64,000 nucleotides of DNA from Micromonospora musae. Lineage in GTDB: Bacteria > Actinomycetota > Actinomycetes > Mycobacteriales > Micromonosporaceae. The notes beneath the pieces are model-generated. The model had not been told where the DNA came from. It ran no database searches and saw nothing but the letters and a program-made list of their open reading frames with translations. A program made the translations under genes and the position numbers. Positions 51,810-62,922 of this stretch are shown here, piece after piece (within the stretch, counting starts at the first letter, position 1; each line of letters starts with the position of its first letter). The DNA lies in assembly GCF_003626635.1 (NCBI RefSeq), contig NZ_RAZT01000003.1:62001-126000 (forward strand), read 5' to 3'.

Positions 51810-52454
51810 TCAGCGGCCGCCCGCGGAGACCGTCTCGTCGCGCTCCGGCTGCGGCGTACGGTGCGCGCGTCGCCGCAGCCACCAGGTGCTGCCAACCCCG
51901 GCCAGCAGCGCCAGGGCGAGCCCGGCCCAGGAGAAGCTCTTGAGCCAGTGCTCGGCGACCCGCCCGAGGTGGAAGAGCAGGTACGTGGTGGCGAAGGCCC
52001 AGACCAGGCCGCCGGCCGCGTTCGCGAGCAGGAACCGGCGGTAGGGCACGTGCAGCGCGCCGGCGAGCGGACCGGCGAGGATGCGCAGCAGCGCGACGAA
52101 CCGGCCGAAGAAGACCGCCCAGACGCCGTGCCGGGCGAAGGTCTGCTCGGCCCGGGCGAGTTGGTCCGGCCCGAGGTGCCGGGGGAAGCGCCGGCCGAGC
52201 CGGGCGAGCAACGGTCGACCGCCCCGGCGGCCCACCGTGTAGCCGAGTGAGTCACCGACGATGGCGCCGAGGGCGGCGGCGATAGCCACCCACTCCGGCT
52301 CGACGACTCCGGTCGCGGCCAGCAGCGCCGCGCTGAGCAGGGTGATCTCGCCGGGCAGCGGCACGCCCATGCTCTCGACCCCGATGATGCCGGCGACGGT
52401 CAGGTAGACCGCCAGCGGTGGCAGCGCCCCGAGCCAATGTTGTACGTCCAGCAC
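51810..52454 (-). CDS. DedA-family membrane protein
   Basis: 214 residues, about five membrane segments. Family signatures are GVESMGVPLPGEITLLSAAL and the conserved FFGRFVALLRILAGPLAGAL, with GDSLGYTVGRRGG between. DedA proteins act in lipid-carrier (undecaprenyl-phosphate or phospholipid) translocation and membrane homeostasis. GTG 52454 is preceded by GGGGAGG. Stands alone. Confidence 0.92.
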   Translation of the reverse strand: MLDVQHWLGALPPLAVYLTVAGIIGVESMGVPLPGEITLLSAALLAATGVVEPEWVAIAAALGAIVGDSLGYTVGRRGGRPLLARLGRRFPRHLGPDQLARAEQTFARHGVWAVFFGRFVALLRILAGPLAGALHVPYRRFLLANAAGGLVWAFATTYLLFHLGRVAEHWLKSFSWAGLALALLAGVGSTWWLRRRAHRTPQPERDETVSAGGR

Positions 52455-52782
52455 GCCAGCCTCCCCGGTTCGGCGCTCGAACGCTACCTGCGCCCGGTAA
52501 CGACCGGCGAACCGCATCGGGGCGTTTCCCGTCACGCCGTTCGCTGCTCAGGCGCGGGCCAAATCGGCGTTACGCGGACGCCGCAACCCCGTCGCGGCGC
52601 GGCCGAACCGACCCCTCGCTACGAGCGTGCCGCCGGGAACGACGTGACCCGCCGGCGGGCGGGTTGCTCCCGGCCACGGCCATGTCGTACACGAGACGCC
52701 AAGGCCCACCGGCCACCACGACGCCGTAGCGAGACACCGAGGCCCACCGGCCACCGCGTAGCGAGGCGTGGAGGCTCGTCGG
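52455..52782. other. Intergenic region with a partial tandem duplication
   Basis: No gene supported. The only structure seen is the 26-base direct repeat listed next, adjacent to the frameshifted VOC gene. Confidence 0.6.
52692..52755. repeat. Two 26-base direct repeats, period 38
   Basis: 52692-52717 and 52730-52755 (both CGAGAC..C..AGGCCCACCGG...) match at 24 of 26 positions, and a third degenerate copy may follow (CGAGGCGTGGAGGC). Origin unknown. Confidence 0.6.
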
Positions 52783-53138
52783 TCAGGCCACCGGCGCGAG
52801 GAACTCCAGCCGGTTGCCGTGCGCGTCCTCGGTGTGGAACCGGCGCATCCCGGGCAGTTCGTCGTCGCCCCAGGTCACCGGGGCGCCCGCCGAGGCGAGC
52901 CGGGCGGCCAGCTCGTCCAGGTCGGGGCGGATCAGGGCGGGGTGGGCCTTGCGGGCGGGGCGGAAGTCGTCCTGACACCGAGGTGCAGTTCGGCGCCGTA
53001 CCCGGTGAACCAGCAGCCGCCGCGGGCCGCGAGCACCGGCGGCTTGGCCTTCTCGGTCATGCCGAGCAGGCCGACGTAGTACGCGCGGGAGGCCTCCTCG
53101 GAGCCGCGCGGACAGGCGAGCTGAACGTGGTGGATCAT
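52783..53138 (-). pseudogene. VOC/glyoxalase-family protein, frameshifted
   Basis: The N-terminal half begins at ATG 53138 after GAGGAGG (MIHHVQLACPRGSEEASRAY and GCWFTGYGAELHLGV). The second half continues in another frame (DDFRPARKAHPALIRPDLDE through RFHTEDAHGNRLEFLAPVA, a normal VOC end with the metal-site Glu). The frames meet at about 52973, where inserting one base would restore VEDDFRP, giving a normal length of about 118 residues. It is therefore a single-base deletion, real or a sequencing error. VOC proteins of this size act as dioxygenase-, lyase- or resistance-type enzymes. Confidence 0.8.
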
Positions 53139-53172
53139 TTGGTACCTCCTCGTGCCTCACGGTGGCACGAGG

Positions 53173-53218
53173 TTGCGTTAATAGCAAGACGGACGTACGG
53201 TTTGGTTTGACGTACGGT
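53173..53218 (+). promoter_or_regulatory. Candidate acnA promoter with a direct repeat
   Basis: TTGCGT (53173-53178), 17-nt spacer, TACGGT (53196-53201) fit a promoter. GACGTACGGT occurs at 53192-53201 and again at 53209-53218, 17 bases apart, covering the -10 and start site, so a regulator could bind there. Confidence 0.45.
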
Positions 53219-53306
53219 GCCGGGTAAGTGTCGCCTAACTTCGGCGGCCCCCCTACCGGTGCGACAAACTGCTCAGGACACGGTCGCTGGTGTGAAGGAG
53301 TACGAC

Positions 53307-56147
<2,841 letters not shown>

Positions 56148-56159
56148 CGCGTCACGGAC

Positions 56160-56195
56160 GAGGGCCCCTTCCCGCATCGGCGGGGAGGGGCCCTC
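56160..56195. terminator. Terminator between acnA and the conservon
   Basis: 56160-56175 (GAGGGCCCCTTCCCGC) pairs with 56180-56195 (GCGGGGAGGGGCCCTC), with one wobble and an ATCG loop. Confidence 0.82.
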
Positions 56196-56265
56196 TCGTC
56201 GTCGTACACCCGGGTTCCGCGCCCCCTACCGGCGCACGCGCGCCGGCACCAGGGCGCCGGCCCGG

Positions 56266-56868
56266 TCAGTCGGCCACGCGGCGCGCGTCGCGGGTCTTCA
56301 TGGCGTGCTCCAGCAGGGTGATGAGCACCTCCTTGCTGGACTCCCGCTGCCGGGCGTCGCATAGCAGCACCGGCACACCCGAGTCCAGGTTCAGCGCCGC
56401 CTGCACCTCGTCCAGCCGGTACTGCTTGGCCCCCTCGAAGCAGTTCACCGCCACCACGAAGGGCGTGCCCCGCCCCTCGAAGTAGTCGATGGAGGGGAAG
56501 CAGTCGGCCAACCTCCGGGTGTCGGCGAGCACCACCGCACCGATCGCGCCGAGCGCCAGCTCGTCCCAGACGAACCAGAACCGGTCCTGCCCCGGCGTAC
56601 CGAAGAGGTAGAGCACCAGGTCGTCGCTGATCGTGATGCGACCGAAGTCCATCGCGACGGTGGTGGTGCTCTTGCTCTCCACACCGGAGAGGTCGTCGAT
56701 GCCGACCCCGGACTCGGTCAGCACCTCCTCCGTACGCAACGGGCGTGTCTCGCTGACCGCGCCGACCATGGTGGTCTTGCCCACCCCGAACCCGCCGGCG
56801 ACCAGAATCTTGATCGCGGTGGGCAGTGGGGTGGCTCCCGCCGGCCGCTCAGAGGGCCCGTAGTCCAT
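56266..56868 (-). CDS. cvnD: Conservon small GTPase-like protein (CvnD)
   Basis: 200 residues. P-loop GGFGVGKTT at 25-33, then a switch-like FGTPGQDRFWFVWDEL (a DxPG-type motif as TPGQ) and VVAVNCFEGAKQYRLDEV in place of the NKxD guanine motif. These are bacterial Roc-family/MglA-like ATP/GTP-binding proteins that form a membrane complex with CvnA-C. ATG 56868 overlaps cvnC by 20 bases (in another frame), typical for conservons. Last gene of cvnABCD. Confidence 0.93.
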   Translation of the reverse strand: MDYGPSERPAGATPLPTAIKILVAGGFGVGKTTMVGAVSETRPLRTEEVLTESGVGIDDLSGVESKSTTTVAMDFGRITISDDLVLYLFGTPGQDRFWFVWDELALGAIGAVVLADTRRLADCFPSIDYFEGRGTPFVVAVNCFEGAKQYRLDEVQAALNLDSGVPVLLCDARQRESSKEVLITLLEHAMKTRDARRVAD

Positions 56869-57235
56869 TGATAACCGCCTCGAAAACACTGTTGTCGGGA
56901 AGCCCGGCCGAGGTGCGCGGCTCGCGGACCTGGACCAGGTTGCGGGCCACCAGATCACCCAGCAGGACCCGGATGGTGCCCACCGGGAGGTCCAGGTGGG
57001 CGGCGATCTCGGCGACGGACTGTATGCGCTGGCAGAGTCCCACGATCGCCACGTGCTCCGGCCCCAGGCCGATCTCCGCGCTCACGTCGGCACGGGTAGC
57101 CGTGACCAGCGAGATCAGGTCGAACGTGCCGGTGACCGGGCGGGCCCGGCCGCGCGTGACCGCGTACGGGCGCACGACCGGCCCGGCATGGTCGTCCACC
57201 CACTGCTGCTCCGCGGACTCCCCCTGCACGGTCAT
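56849..57235 (-). CDS. cvnC: Conservon DUF742 protein (CvnC)
   Basis: 128 residues. Family wording includes VVRPYAVTRGRARPV, DLISLVTATRA, IVGLCQRIQSVAEIAAHLDL and VRVLLGDL-type LPVGTIRVLLGDLVARNLVQ, which suggests a winged-helix-like fold. Part of the CvnA-D membrane-associated signalling complex. It begins 5 bases downstream of cvnB. Confidence 0.93.
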   Translation of the reverse strand: MTVQGESAEQQWVDDHAGPVVRPYAVTRGRARPVTGTFDLISLVTATRADVSAEIGLGPEHVAIVGLCQRIQSVAEIAAHLDLPVGTIRVLLGDLVARNLVQVREPRTSAGLPDNSVFEAVINGLRAL

Positions 57236-57240
57236 CGCGG

Positions 57241-57663
57241 CTACTTCTCGCCGGTCGACTGCTCGGCGGTCCGGGTCGGCGAGGCCACGTGCTTGCCGAC
57301 CCGGGTGACCAGCATCGCCATCTCGTAGGCGATCAGCCCGACGTCGGCGTCCTCGGTGGCCAGCACCGCGAGACAGGCGTTGCGCCCGGCGGCTGTGACG
57401 AAGAGGAACGAGGACTGCATCTCGATGATGGTCTGCTGTACCTGACCACCCCCGAACCGCTTCCCCGCACCCCGGGCCAGGCTCTGGATCCCGGCCGCCA
57501 TCGCGGCCAGGTGCTCACCGTCGTCCCGGCTGAGCCCCTGTGAGGAGGCCATCAACAGGCCGTCCGTCGAGAGCGCGACCGCATGTTCGGCCTGCTTCAC
57601 CCGGCCGACCAGGTCATCCAGCAACCACGTCAGGTCGGCACCCGATGCCGTCTTCTGGGCCAC
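57241..57663 (-). CDS. cvnB: Conservon Roadblock/LC7 protein (CvnB)
   Basis: 140 residues. Roadblock/LC7 fold with DLTWLLDDLVGRVKQAEHAV, LSTDGLLMASSQGL, MQSSFLFVTAAGRNACLAVL and YEMAMLVTRVGKHV. In this class the protein is thought to act as a GTPase-activating or adaptor partner of the CvnD G-protein. The GTG start follows GAGGACGA. Confidence 0.93.
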   Translation of the reverse strand: MAQKTASGADLTWLLDDLVGRVKQAEHAVALSTDGLLMASSQGLSRDDGEHLAAMAAGIQSLARGAGKRFGGGQVQQTIIEMQSSFLFVTAAGRNACLAVLATEDADVGLIAYEMAMLVTRVGKHVASPTRTAEQSTGEK

Positions 57664-57754
57664 TCGTCGTCCTCTTCTCCCACGGCTGATGTAGCCGTCT
57701 TCGTCTGGTGCTGACCGTTCCGTCCCGGGCGGACTTCCGCGCCGTCGGCACTGG

Positions 57755-60280
57755 TCAGGTCGTTTGCTGCTCGTCAGCGTCCGGGCCCGGCTCGGGCTCC
57801 GGCGCGTCGTCGTCGCCGAGCAGGCGCGCCGCCTCCGTCCGGCCCCGGCGGGTCCCCTTCTGGTACGAGCTCATCATCCGGCGCACCTGCTCGGGCTGCC
57901 GCACCATCTCCTCGTCCTCGTCAGCGACGGTCGCCGCGGGGTCGTCACGCAGCTCCGGCACGATGTTCGCCTGCCGGACGCGCACCGGCAGGCCGGAGTC
58001 CGTCTGCGGAGGCTCGGTCCGGGACGGAAGCGGACCACCCTCGGGCCGGGTGGGCGCCGGCGCGTCCGCCGCGGCGCGGGGCACGGCCAGCGGCAGCCCG
58101 GTCGGCACCGTCGGCCCCTCCAGCGCCGCTTGCTCCGGCACCCGTCGGGTACGGCTCGGCAGTCCCTCGGCGGTCGCCGGCCCGGACCGGGTCCGGGTGG
58201 GCAGCGAGGCTCCGGCGTCGTCGGCCTGACCGGCCGGCTCGGACACCTCCGGCTGCGGGGCGGGCGGTTCGGCGAGCGCGACCGGGGCCGACGGCTGGGC
58301 GACGGCCGGGGCGGAGGCCAGCGGCGTCGCGCCGGACGACTCGGCGGGTGCCCCGCCGGTGCGGGCGGCCGGCAGGCCACCGGAGATCTCCGGGTCGTCG
58401 CCCGCGTCGGTGACCAGGTCGATCGGGATGAGTACGACGGCGGTCGTGCCGCCGTACGCCGACTCCTTCAGCTGCACCTTGACACCGTGCCGCTCGGTCA
58501 ACCGGCTCACCACGTAGAGACCGAGCCGGGAGGCGTTCGCGAGGTTCAGTTCGGACTGATCGGTGATCCGGTCGTTGGCCGCCGCCAGGTCCTCCGGCGT
58601 CATTCCGAGGCCGCGGTCCTCGATCTCGACGGCGAAGCCGTTCGCCACCATCTGGCCCCGGACCTCGACGGTCGTGTTCGGCGGCGAGAACGACAGTCCG
58701 TTCTCGATCAGCTCGGCGAGCAGGTGGATGATGTCACCGACCGCCCGGCCGGCGAGCGACACCCGTCCGATCGGCAGCACGTTGACCCGGGTGTAGTCCT
58801 CGACCTCGGCGACCGCGCCGCGGATCACGTCCACCATCGGCACGTTGCGCCGCCAGGCACGACCGGGCGTGGAGCCGGAGAGCACGATCAGGTTCTCGGC
58901 GTTACGCCGCATCCGGGTGGCCAGGTGGTCGACCCGGAACAGGTCCTCGAGCTCCTCGGCGTCCTGCTCGCGCCGCTCCATCGCGTCCAGCAGGGTCAGC
59001 TGGCGGTGCACCAGGGCCTGCGTACGCCGGGCCAGGCTGAGGAAGACCTCGCGGACGCCGCGGCGCAGCTCGGCCTGCTCGACGGCGGTCCGGATCGCCG
59101 TCTCCTGCACGGCGTTGAAGGCCTTACCCACCTGGCCGATTTCGTCGTCGCCGAACTCGAGTGGGGGCGCCTCCTTGGCCACGTCGACCTCTTCGCCGTG
59201 GCCGAGCCGCTCCACCACGCTGGGCAGGCGCTCGTTGGCGAGGCGGAAGGCCGCCTCGCGCAGCCGCTCGAGCTGACGCAGCAGGGCGCGCGCCGTGGTG
59301 ATCGACACGATGATCGAGGCGACGACGGCGATCAGGCCGAGACCCGCGGCGAGCACCAGCCGCACGATGACCCCGATCGCGACCGGCATCGCGCGGGAGA
59401 CGACGTCCTCGCCGCCGGCGATGATGACGTCGCGCAGGCTCTGCTCGACGGGTGTGACGGCGCCGTCCCACTCGGCGGCCTGCACCGGTGGGCGTCCGGG
59501 CACGTCGCGCTCCCGGACGATCTCGTCCTCCAGGGCGCGGAACTTGCGGGACGCGTCGCCCGCGATCACCGCGTCGTAGCGCTCCCGGTCGACGCGGGCC
59601 AGGTCGACCGCCGCCTGCGAGACGGTGAACCGCTGCGCGCCGACGAGCTGGGCGAACTGGGCCTGCTCCGCGGCGGTGAGCCGGCCGGCGGCGAGCGCTC
59701 CGGTGAGCAGGGCGTCCTCCTGGGACATCAGCTCCCGGGCGCGGTTCAGGTCGATGAGCGCCGCGGTCTCCTGCGCGATCTGCCGATCGTCGAGACCGCC
59801 GAGCGCGTCGAAGACGTTGAAGATCGAGTCGATCACGCCGACGTACGACGTCATCGTGGTGGTGCGGTCGATGCTGCGGGCGTCCACGCCGGCCCGGGTC
59901 TCGTTCAGCCGGTCCAGGTCGGTGAGGAGGTCGTCGATGCGCAGCTCCAGCTGCGCGCTCGCCGGCACCTCGGTACGCCAGTCCCGTACCGACTCGCGGA
60001 ACGTCGCCGCGTAGCCGTCGGTGCGTCGCCGCTCCGCGGCCAGCTCCTCGAGCTTCGCCGCGTCCGGGCCGCCCAGGTAGGCCAGGGAGAGCCGGCGCTC
60101 CTTCTGCAGCTGCGTCAGCAGCGGGTCGCTCGGCTCGAAGACGCGGGCGTTCAGCGCCTGCACGCCGAGCAGGTTGAACCCGTCCCGGACGGTCACCCAC
60201 GCGGCGAAGGCCCAGAGCGCAACCAGCGAGACGAGCAGGGCAACGACTTTGGTACGGAGATTCGTACTGCGGGAACCCAT
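57755..60280 (-). CDS. cvnA: Conservon sensor histidine kinase-like protein (CvnA)
   Basis: 841 residues. Membrane helix 1 is near 12-34 (VVALLVSLVALWAFAAWVT). An extracytoplasmic nitrate/nitrite-sensor (NIT)-like helical domain spans about 35-300, and membrane helix 2 near 300-330 (VIVRLVLAAGLGLIAVVAS). A HAMP-like stretch and a kinase ATPase domain (IIHLLAELIENGLSFSPPNT, EDRGLGMTPEDL and YGGTTAVVLIP) follow. The last 170 residues are a disordered Pro-rich tail. ATG 60280 is near an AGGA. Leftward, first gene of cvnABCD with its own promoter; a cyclase gene ends 142 bases upstream. Confidence 0.93.
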   Translation of the reverse strand: MGSRSTNLRTKVVALLVSLVALWAFAAWVTVRDGFNLLGVQALNARVFEPSDPLLTQLQKERRLSLAYLGGPDAAKLEELAAERRRTDGYAATFRESVRDWRTEVPASAQLELRIDDLLTDLDRLNETRAGVDARSIDRTTTMTSYVGVIDSIFNVFDALGGLDDRQIAQETAALIDLNRARELMSQEDALLTGALAAGRLTAAEQAQFAQLVGAQRFTVSQAAVDLARVDRERYDAVIAGDASRKFRALEDEIVRERDVPGRPPVQAAEWDGAVTPVEQSLRDVIIAGGEDVVSRAMPVAIGVIVRLVLAAGLGLIAVVASIIVSITTARALLRQLERLREAAFRLANERLPSVVERLGHGEEVDVAKEAPPLEFGDDEIGQVGKAFNAVQETAIRTAVEQAELRRGVREVFLSLARRTQALVHRQLTLLDAMERREQDAEELEDLFRVDHLATRMRRNAENLIVLSGSTPGRAWRRNVPMVDVIRGAVAEVEDYTRVNVLPIGRVSLAGRAVGDIIHLLAELIENGLSFSPPNTTVEVRGQMVANGFAVEIEDRGLGMTPEDLAAANDRITDQSELNLANASRLGLYVVSRLTERHGVKVQLKESAYGGTTAVVLIPIDLVTDAGDDPEISGGLPAARTGGAPAESSGATPLASAPAVAQPSAPVALAEPPAPQPEVSEPAGQADDAGASLPTRTRSGPATAEGLPSRTRRVPEQAALEGPTVPTGLPLAVPRAAADAPAPTRPEGGPLPSRTEPPQTDSGLPVRVRQANIVPELRDDPAATVADEDEEMVRQPEQVRRMMSSYQKGTRRGRTEAARLLGDDDAPEPEPGPDADEQQTT

Positions 60281-60351
60281 CACACCGTCCTGGCCGGATA
60301 TCTGGTCATGTGCCCGAGCATGGGTATCGGCGCACAAATCGACACCGGCGC

Positions 60352-60380
60352 ACGCTAGCAGTGTCGGGTTCTTCACTCAA
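60352..60380 (-). promoter_or_regulatory. Promoter of cvnA
   Basis: On the minus strand TTGAGT (60375-60380), a 17-nt spacer and TAGCGT (60352-60357) make a well-formed housekeeping-type promoter about 72 bases before the cvnA ATG. It lets the conservon be expressed independently of the terpene genes upstream. Confidence 0.6.
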
Positions 60381-60422
60381 GCGGTCCTGATCATGACTGT
60401 GCGGACTACGCTCGGCCGCCGG

Positions 60423-62030
60423 TCAGTCGTCCACATCGGCCGAACGGAGGAGCCACCGGGCCGCCAGCACCGCTGCCTGCACGATCAGGGTCGGCCGGTA
60501 GAGATCCTTGTCGTGCCACAACTCCGGGCCGTCCTCATCGACATCCACTGTGGAGAGCCAGGATTCGGCGCGGGCGAGGGCGGCGGCGATCGGTGCGCTC
60601 CGGCGTTCCGCGGCGAGCAGCGTCTGCACCGCGTACGCGGTCTCCTCCGCGCTGCCCGCCCACCGACCCCAGGACCCGTCCGCCCGCTGACCGGCCAGCA
60701 CCCACGCCACCGCCCGGTCGACCGACTGCCGGGCGGCCTCGGTGCCGCCGTACTCGCTCAGCGCCGCCGCCGCACAGGAGGTGGCGTAGTACGGCGAGGC
60801 GTGCCACCGGTCCGGCCAGCGGCCGTCCGGCTCCTGCTGGTCGAGCAGCCAACGGGTCAGCCGCCGCACCGCGGACCCCAGCCAGGGCGTGGCCGGGCCG
60901 CCGTGGGGCAGCGACTGCCCGAGCGCGTCGAGCACGTGGGCGTTGGTGGTGACCGACGCGCCGTCCTCCCCCGGCCAGGTGCAGAAGTGCTCCCCCGTGT
61001 CGTACGGCCGCAGCACCATCGGATCGACCGGGTGGCCGAGCCGGGCGAGCGCGTAGAGGGTCACCGAGGTCGTGTCCGCGTCCGCCGGCAGGCCGGGTCC
61101 GGTGGGTGTGCCGGCCGGACCGAGGGCGGCGCGCAGCCCGGCGGTGAGCGCGGCGGGCACCCCGATCGGGACACCGGCCCGGGTCAGCGTGCCGAGTACC
61201 CAGGAGCGCTCGAAGACGGTGATCGGGCTGGCGCTGGGCACCGGTCCGCCGTACTGCCGGACCAGGTCCTCCAGGTAGGCCCGGCCCGGCTCCTCGGCGC
61301 CGGGCTCCGGGCCGAGCCAGGCGGCGGTCGCCGCCGGAGAGGCCCCCACCGTGCCCGGGCCGACCGGGCCGAACCCGGCGACCCGCCGCGCGGCCGGGCC
61401 GACCACCTCCAGCGCGTGCGCGAGCTTCTCCGGCAGCGGCCGGCCGCCCGCGAGCAGCATCCGGACCCCCGCCAGCCGGCGATGGTCCATCCCCTCGGGC
61501 AGGGGCAGCCGGGCCGCACGCCAGCGGGTGAGGCCCGGCCGGTCGCGCAGCGCGTCGAGGTTCTCGGCGACGAGTTCGGTCAGGGCGGGCACGATCAGAT
61601 CGGTAGCCGGCAGGTCGGGCGGTGGGGCGGAGGCCGGGCCGGTGAGCGCAGCGTGCAGCGCCCGGAGTCCCCTGTCGACGGCGTCGTCGATCCGGTCGCG
61701 GGTCGCCGGGCCGCCGTCGTCGCGACGCAGGGTCGTCAGCAGCGCCTCAGTGGCGCTGAGCGTCGGCACCAGGGCGTAGCCGTCCGGACCGCCCCAGGCG
61801 CCGTCGGGACGCTGCCGACGCAGCAGCCAGTCGATCCGCTCGTCGTGGCCCGCGAGCCAGGGCGCCAGACTGACCAGGCGCCCGGTCTCGTAGACCGACG
61901 GTGAGGAGCGTCCGGACGGCGCCGCGAGCATCTCCGCCACCAGATCGGACGCCGGTGACCGCTCCGCCACCGCCGCGCCGGCCTGACCTCCACGCTCGGG
62001 TCGGGACAGGTCGTACGAGGGCGCGCTCAC
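60423..62030 (-). CDS. Class II terpene cyclase (diterpene-cyclase type)
   Basis: 535 residues. QW-type repeats of the beta/gamma cyclase fold are seen (QQEPDGRWPDRWHASPYYA, GQRADGSWGRWAGSAEETA and a DGAWGGPDGYALVP near the N-terminus). The acid motif is D317-A-D319-T-T, the DxDTT variant of DxDD known from bacterial halimadienyl/copalyl-type diphosphate synthases. It should protonate and cyclise a polyprenyl diphosphate, most likely GGPP. The GTG start forms a GTGA overlap with the class I synthase stop, so the two enzymes are made together. Confidence 0.85.
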   Translation of the reverse strand: MSAPSYDLSRPERGGQAGAAVAERSPASDLVAEMLAAPSGRSSPSVYETGRLVSLAPWLAGHDERIDWLLRRQRPDGAWGGPDGYALVPTLSATEALLTTLRRDDGGPATRDRIDDAVDRGLRALHAALTGPASAPPPDLPATDLIVPALTELVAENLDALRDRPGLTRWRAARLPLPEGMDHRRLAGVRMLLAGGRPLPEKLAHALEVVGPAARRVAGFGPVGPGTVGASPAATAAWLGPEPGAEEPGRAYLEDLVRQYGGPVPSASPITVFERSWVLGTLTRAGVPIGVPAALTAGLRAALGPAGTPTGPGLPADADTTSVTLYALARLGHPVDPMVLRPYDTGEHFCTWPGEDGASVTTNAHVLDALGQSLPHGGPATPWLGSAVRRLTRWLLDQQEPDGRWPDRWHASPYYATSCAAAALSEYGGTEAARQSVDRAVAWVLAGQRADGSWGRWAGSAEETAYAVQTLLAAERRSAPIAAALARAESWLSTVDVDEDGPELWHDKDLYRPTLIVQAAVLAARWLLRSADVDD

Positions 62031-62920
62031 CGGCTGCCCCAGAAGTCGGTGGAGCCGTAGAAACCGCTCGTGTAACCGAGCTGTCGGGTCAGGTAGGTCG
62101 CCTCCCGGGGGCACCGGTCGGCGAGGTCCGCGAGCGTCTTACGGCAGCTCTGCGTCAACTCGGCTGCCCGCCGCGCCACCTCGGTCGGGTCACCGACCAG
62201 GGTGATGGCGTTCAGATCGCCCCACTCCCGGTCCCGCTCGTGGGTGGCCAGGTCGTTGACCAGGCGCAGCACCTGCTGCACCTGGTCGCTGGCGGCGACC
62301 AGCTCGGGCAGCCGGCGGTGCACGTCGGCGTCTCCGGTACGGATCCAGTGCGCCACGTTGACCACGGTGCAGGCGAGATTGTCCGCGTTGTCGAGGTACT
62401 CCTCGTAGCTCGGCGGCTGCCCGGCCGCCGTCGACTCACGCCAGTCGTACTCGCGCGCCATCGCCGCCAGGGTGCGGTGGACCGCCTCCCGCCACAGCGC
62501 GCGGGCCTCGGGATAGCCCGGCGACCGGGTCAACTCGTCGCACAGTTCGGCCAGGAACCGTCCCAGCGGATCCTCGGCGGCCGGGGCGGCGCCGTCGACG
62601 ACGGCGAGCGTCTCCGCCGTGACCCGGTCGACCTCCTCGCGCGACTTCGCGAGGTAGTCGACCTGGAAGTCGAGCGCGAAGCCCCAGAGCACCATCCGGT
62701 TGGCGAACCTCAACTCCTCCACCGTGCACCACGGGGAGCTGAAGGCCATCGCCATCGCGATGCTGCTGTACAGCGCCGGGTCGAACGGCCGCGCGGAGAA
62801 GAGCTCGGAGTGCTCGGCGGCCCGCCGTTGGAGGTCACGCTGCCCCTTCGCGGCGAGCGCGCAGATGCGGCCCTGCTCGGCCGCGAGGGACAGGTCGTCG
62901 TCAGATCGGTGCATCTCCAT
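62027..62920 (-). CDS. Class I terpene synthase-like protein
   Basis: 297 residues. The metal-binding region near 84-88 is DFQVD rather than DDxxD, and the second motif is N222-D-x2-T226-x3-D230 (VNDLATHERD), an NSE-type triad ending in Asp. The all-helical composition and length fit bacterial class I synthases; the length is short, and the atypical motifs mean activity needs testing. It probably ionises the diphosphate made by the class II cyclase. ATG 62920 lies 2 bases after the P450 stop (TGAGGATG). Alternative start ATG 62914. Confidence 0.75.
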   Translation of the reverse strand: MEMHRSDDDLSLAAEQGRICALAAKGQRDLQRRAAEHSELFSARPFDPALYSSIAMAMAFSSPWCTVEELRFANRMVLWGFALDFQVDYLAKSREEVDRVTAETLAVVDGAAPAAEDPLGRFLAELCDELTRSPGYPEARALWREAVHRTLAAMAREYDWRESTAAGQPPSYEEYLDNADNLACTVVNVAHWIRTGDADVHRRLPELVAASDQVQQVLRLVNDLATHERDREWGDLNAITLVGDPTEVARRAAELTQSCRKTLADLADRCPREATYLTRQLGYTSGFYGSTDFWGSR

Positions 62921-62922
62921 CC

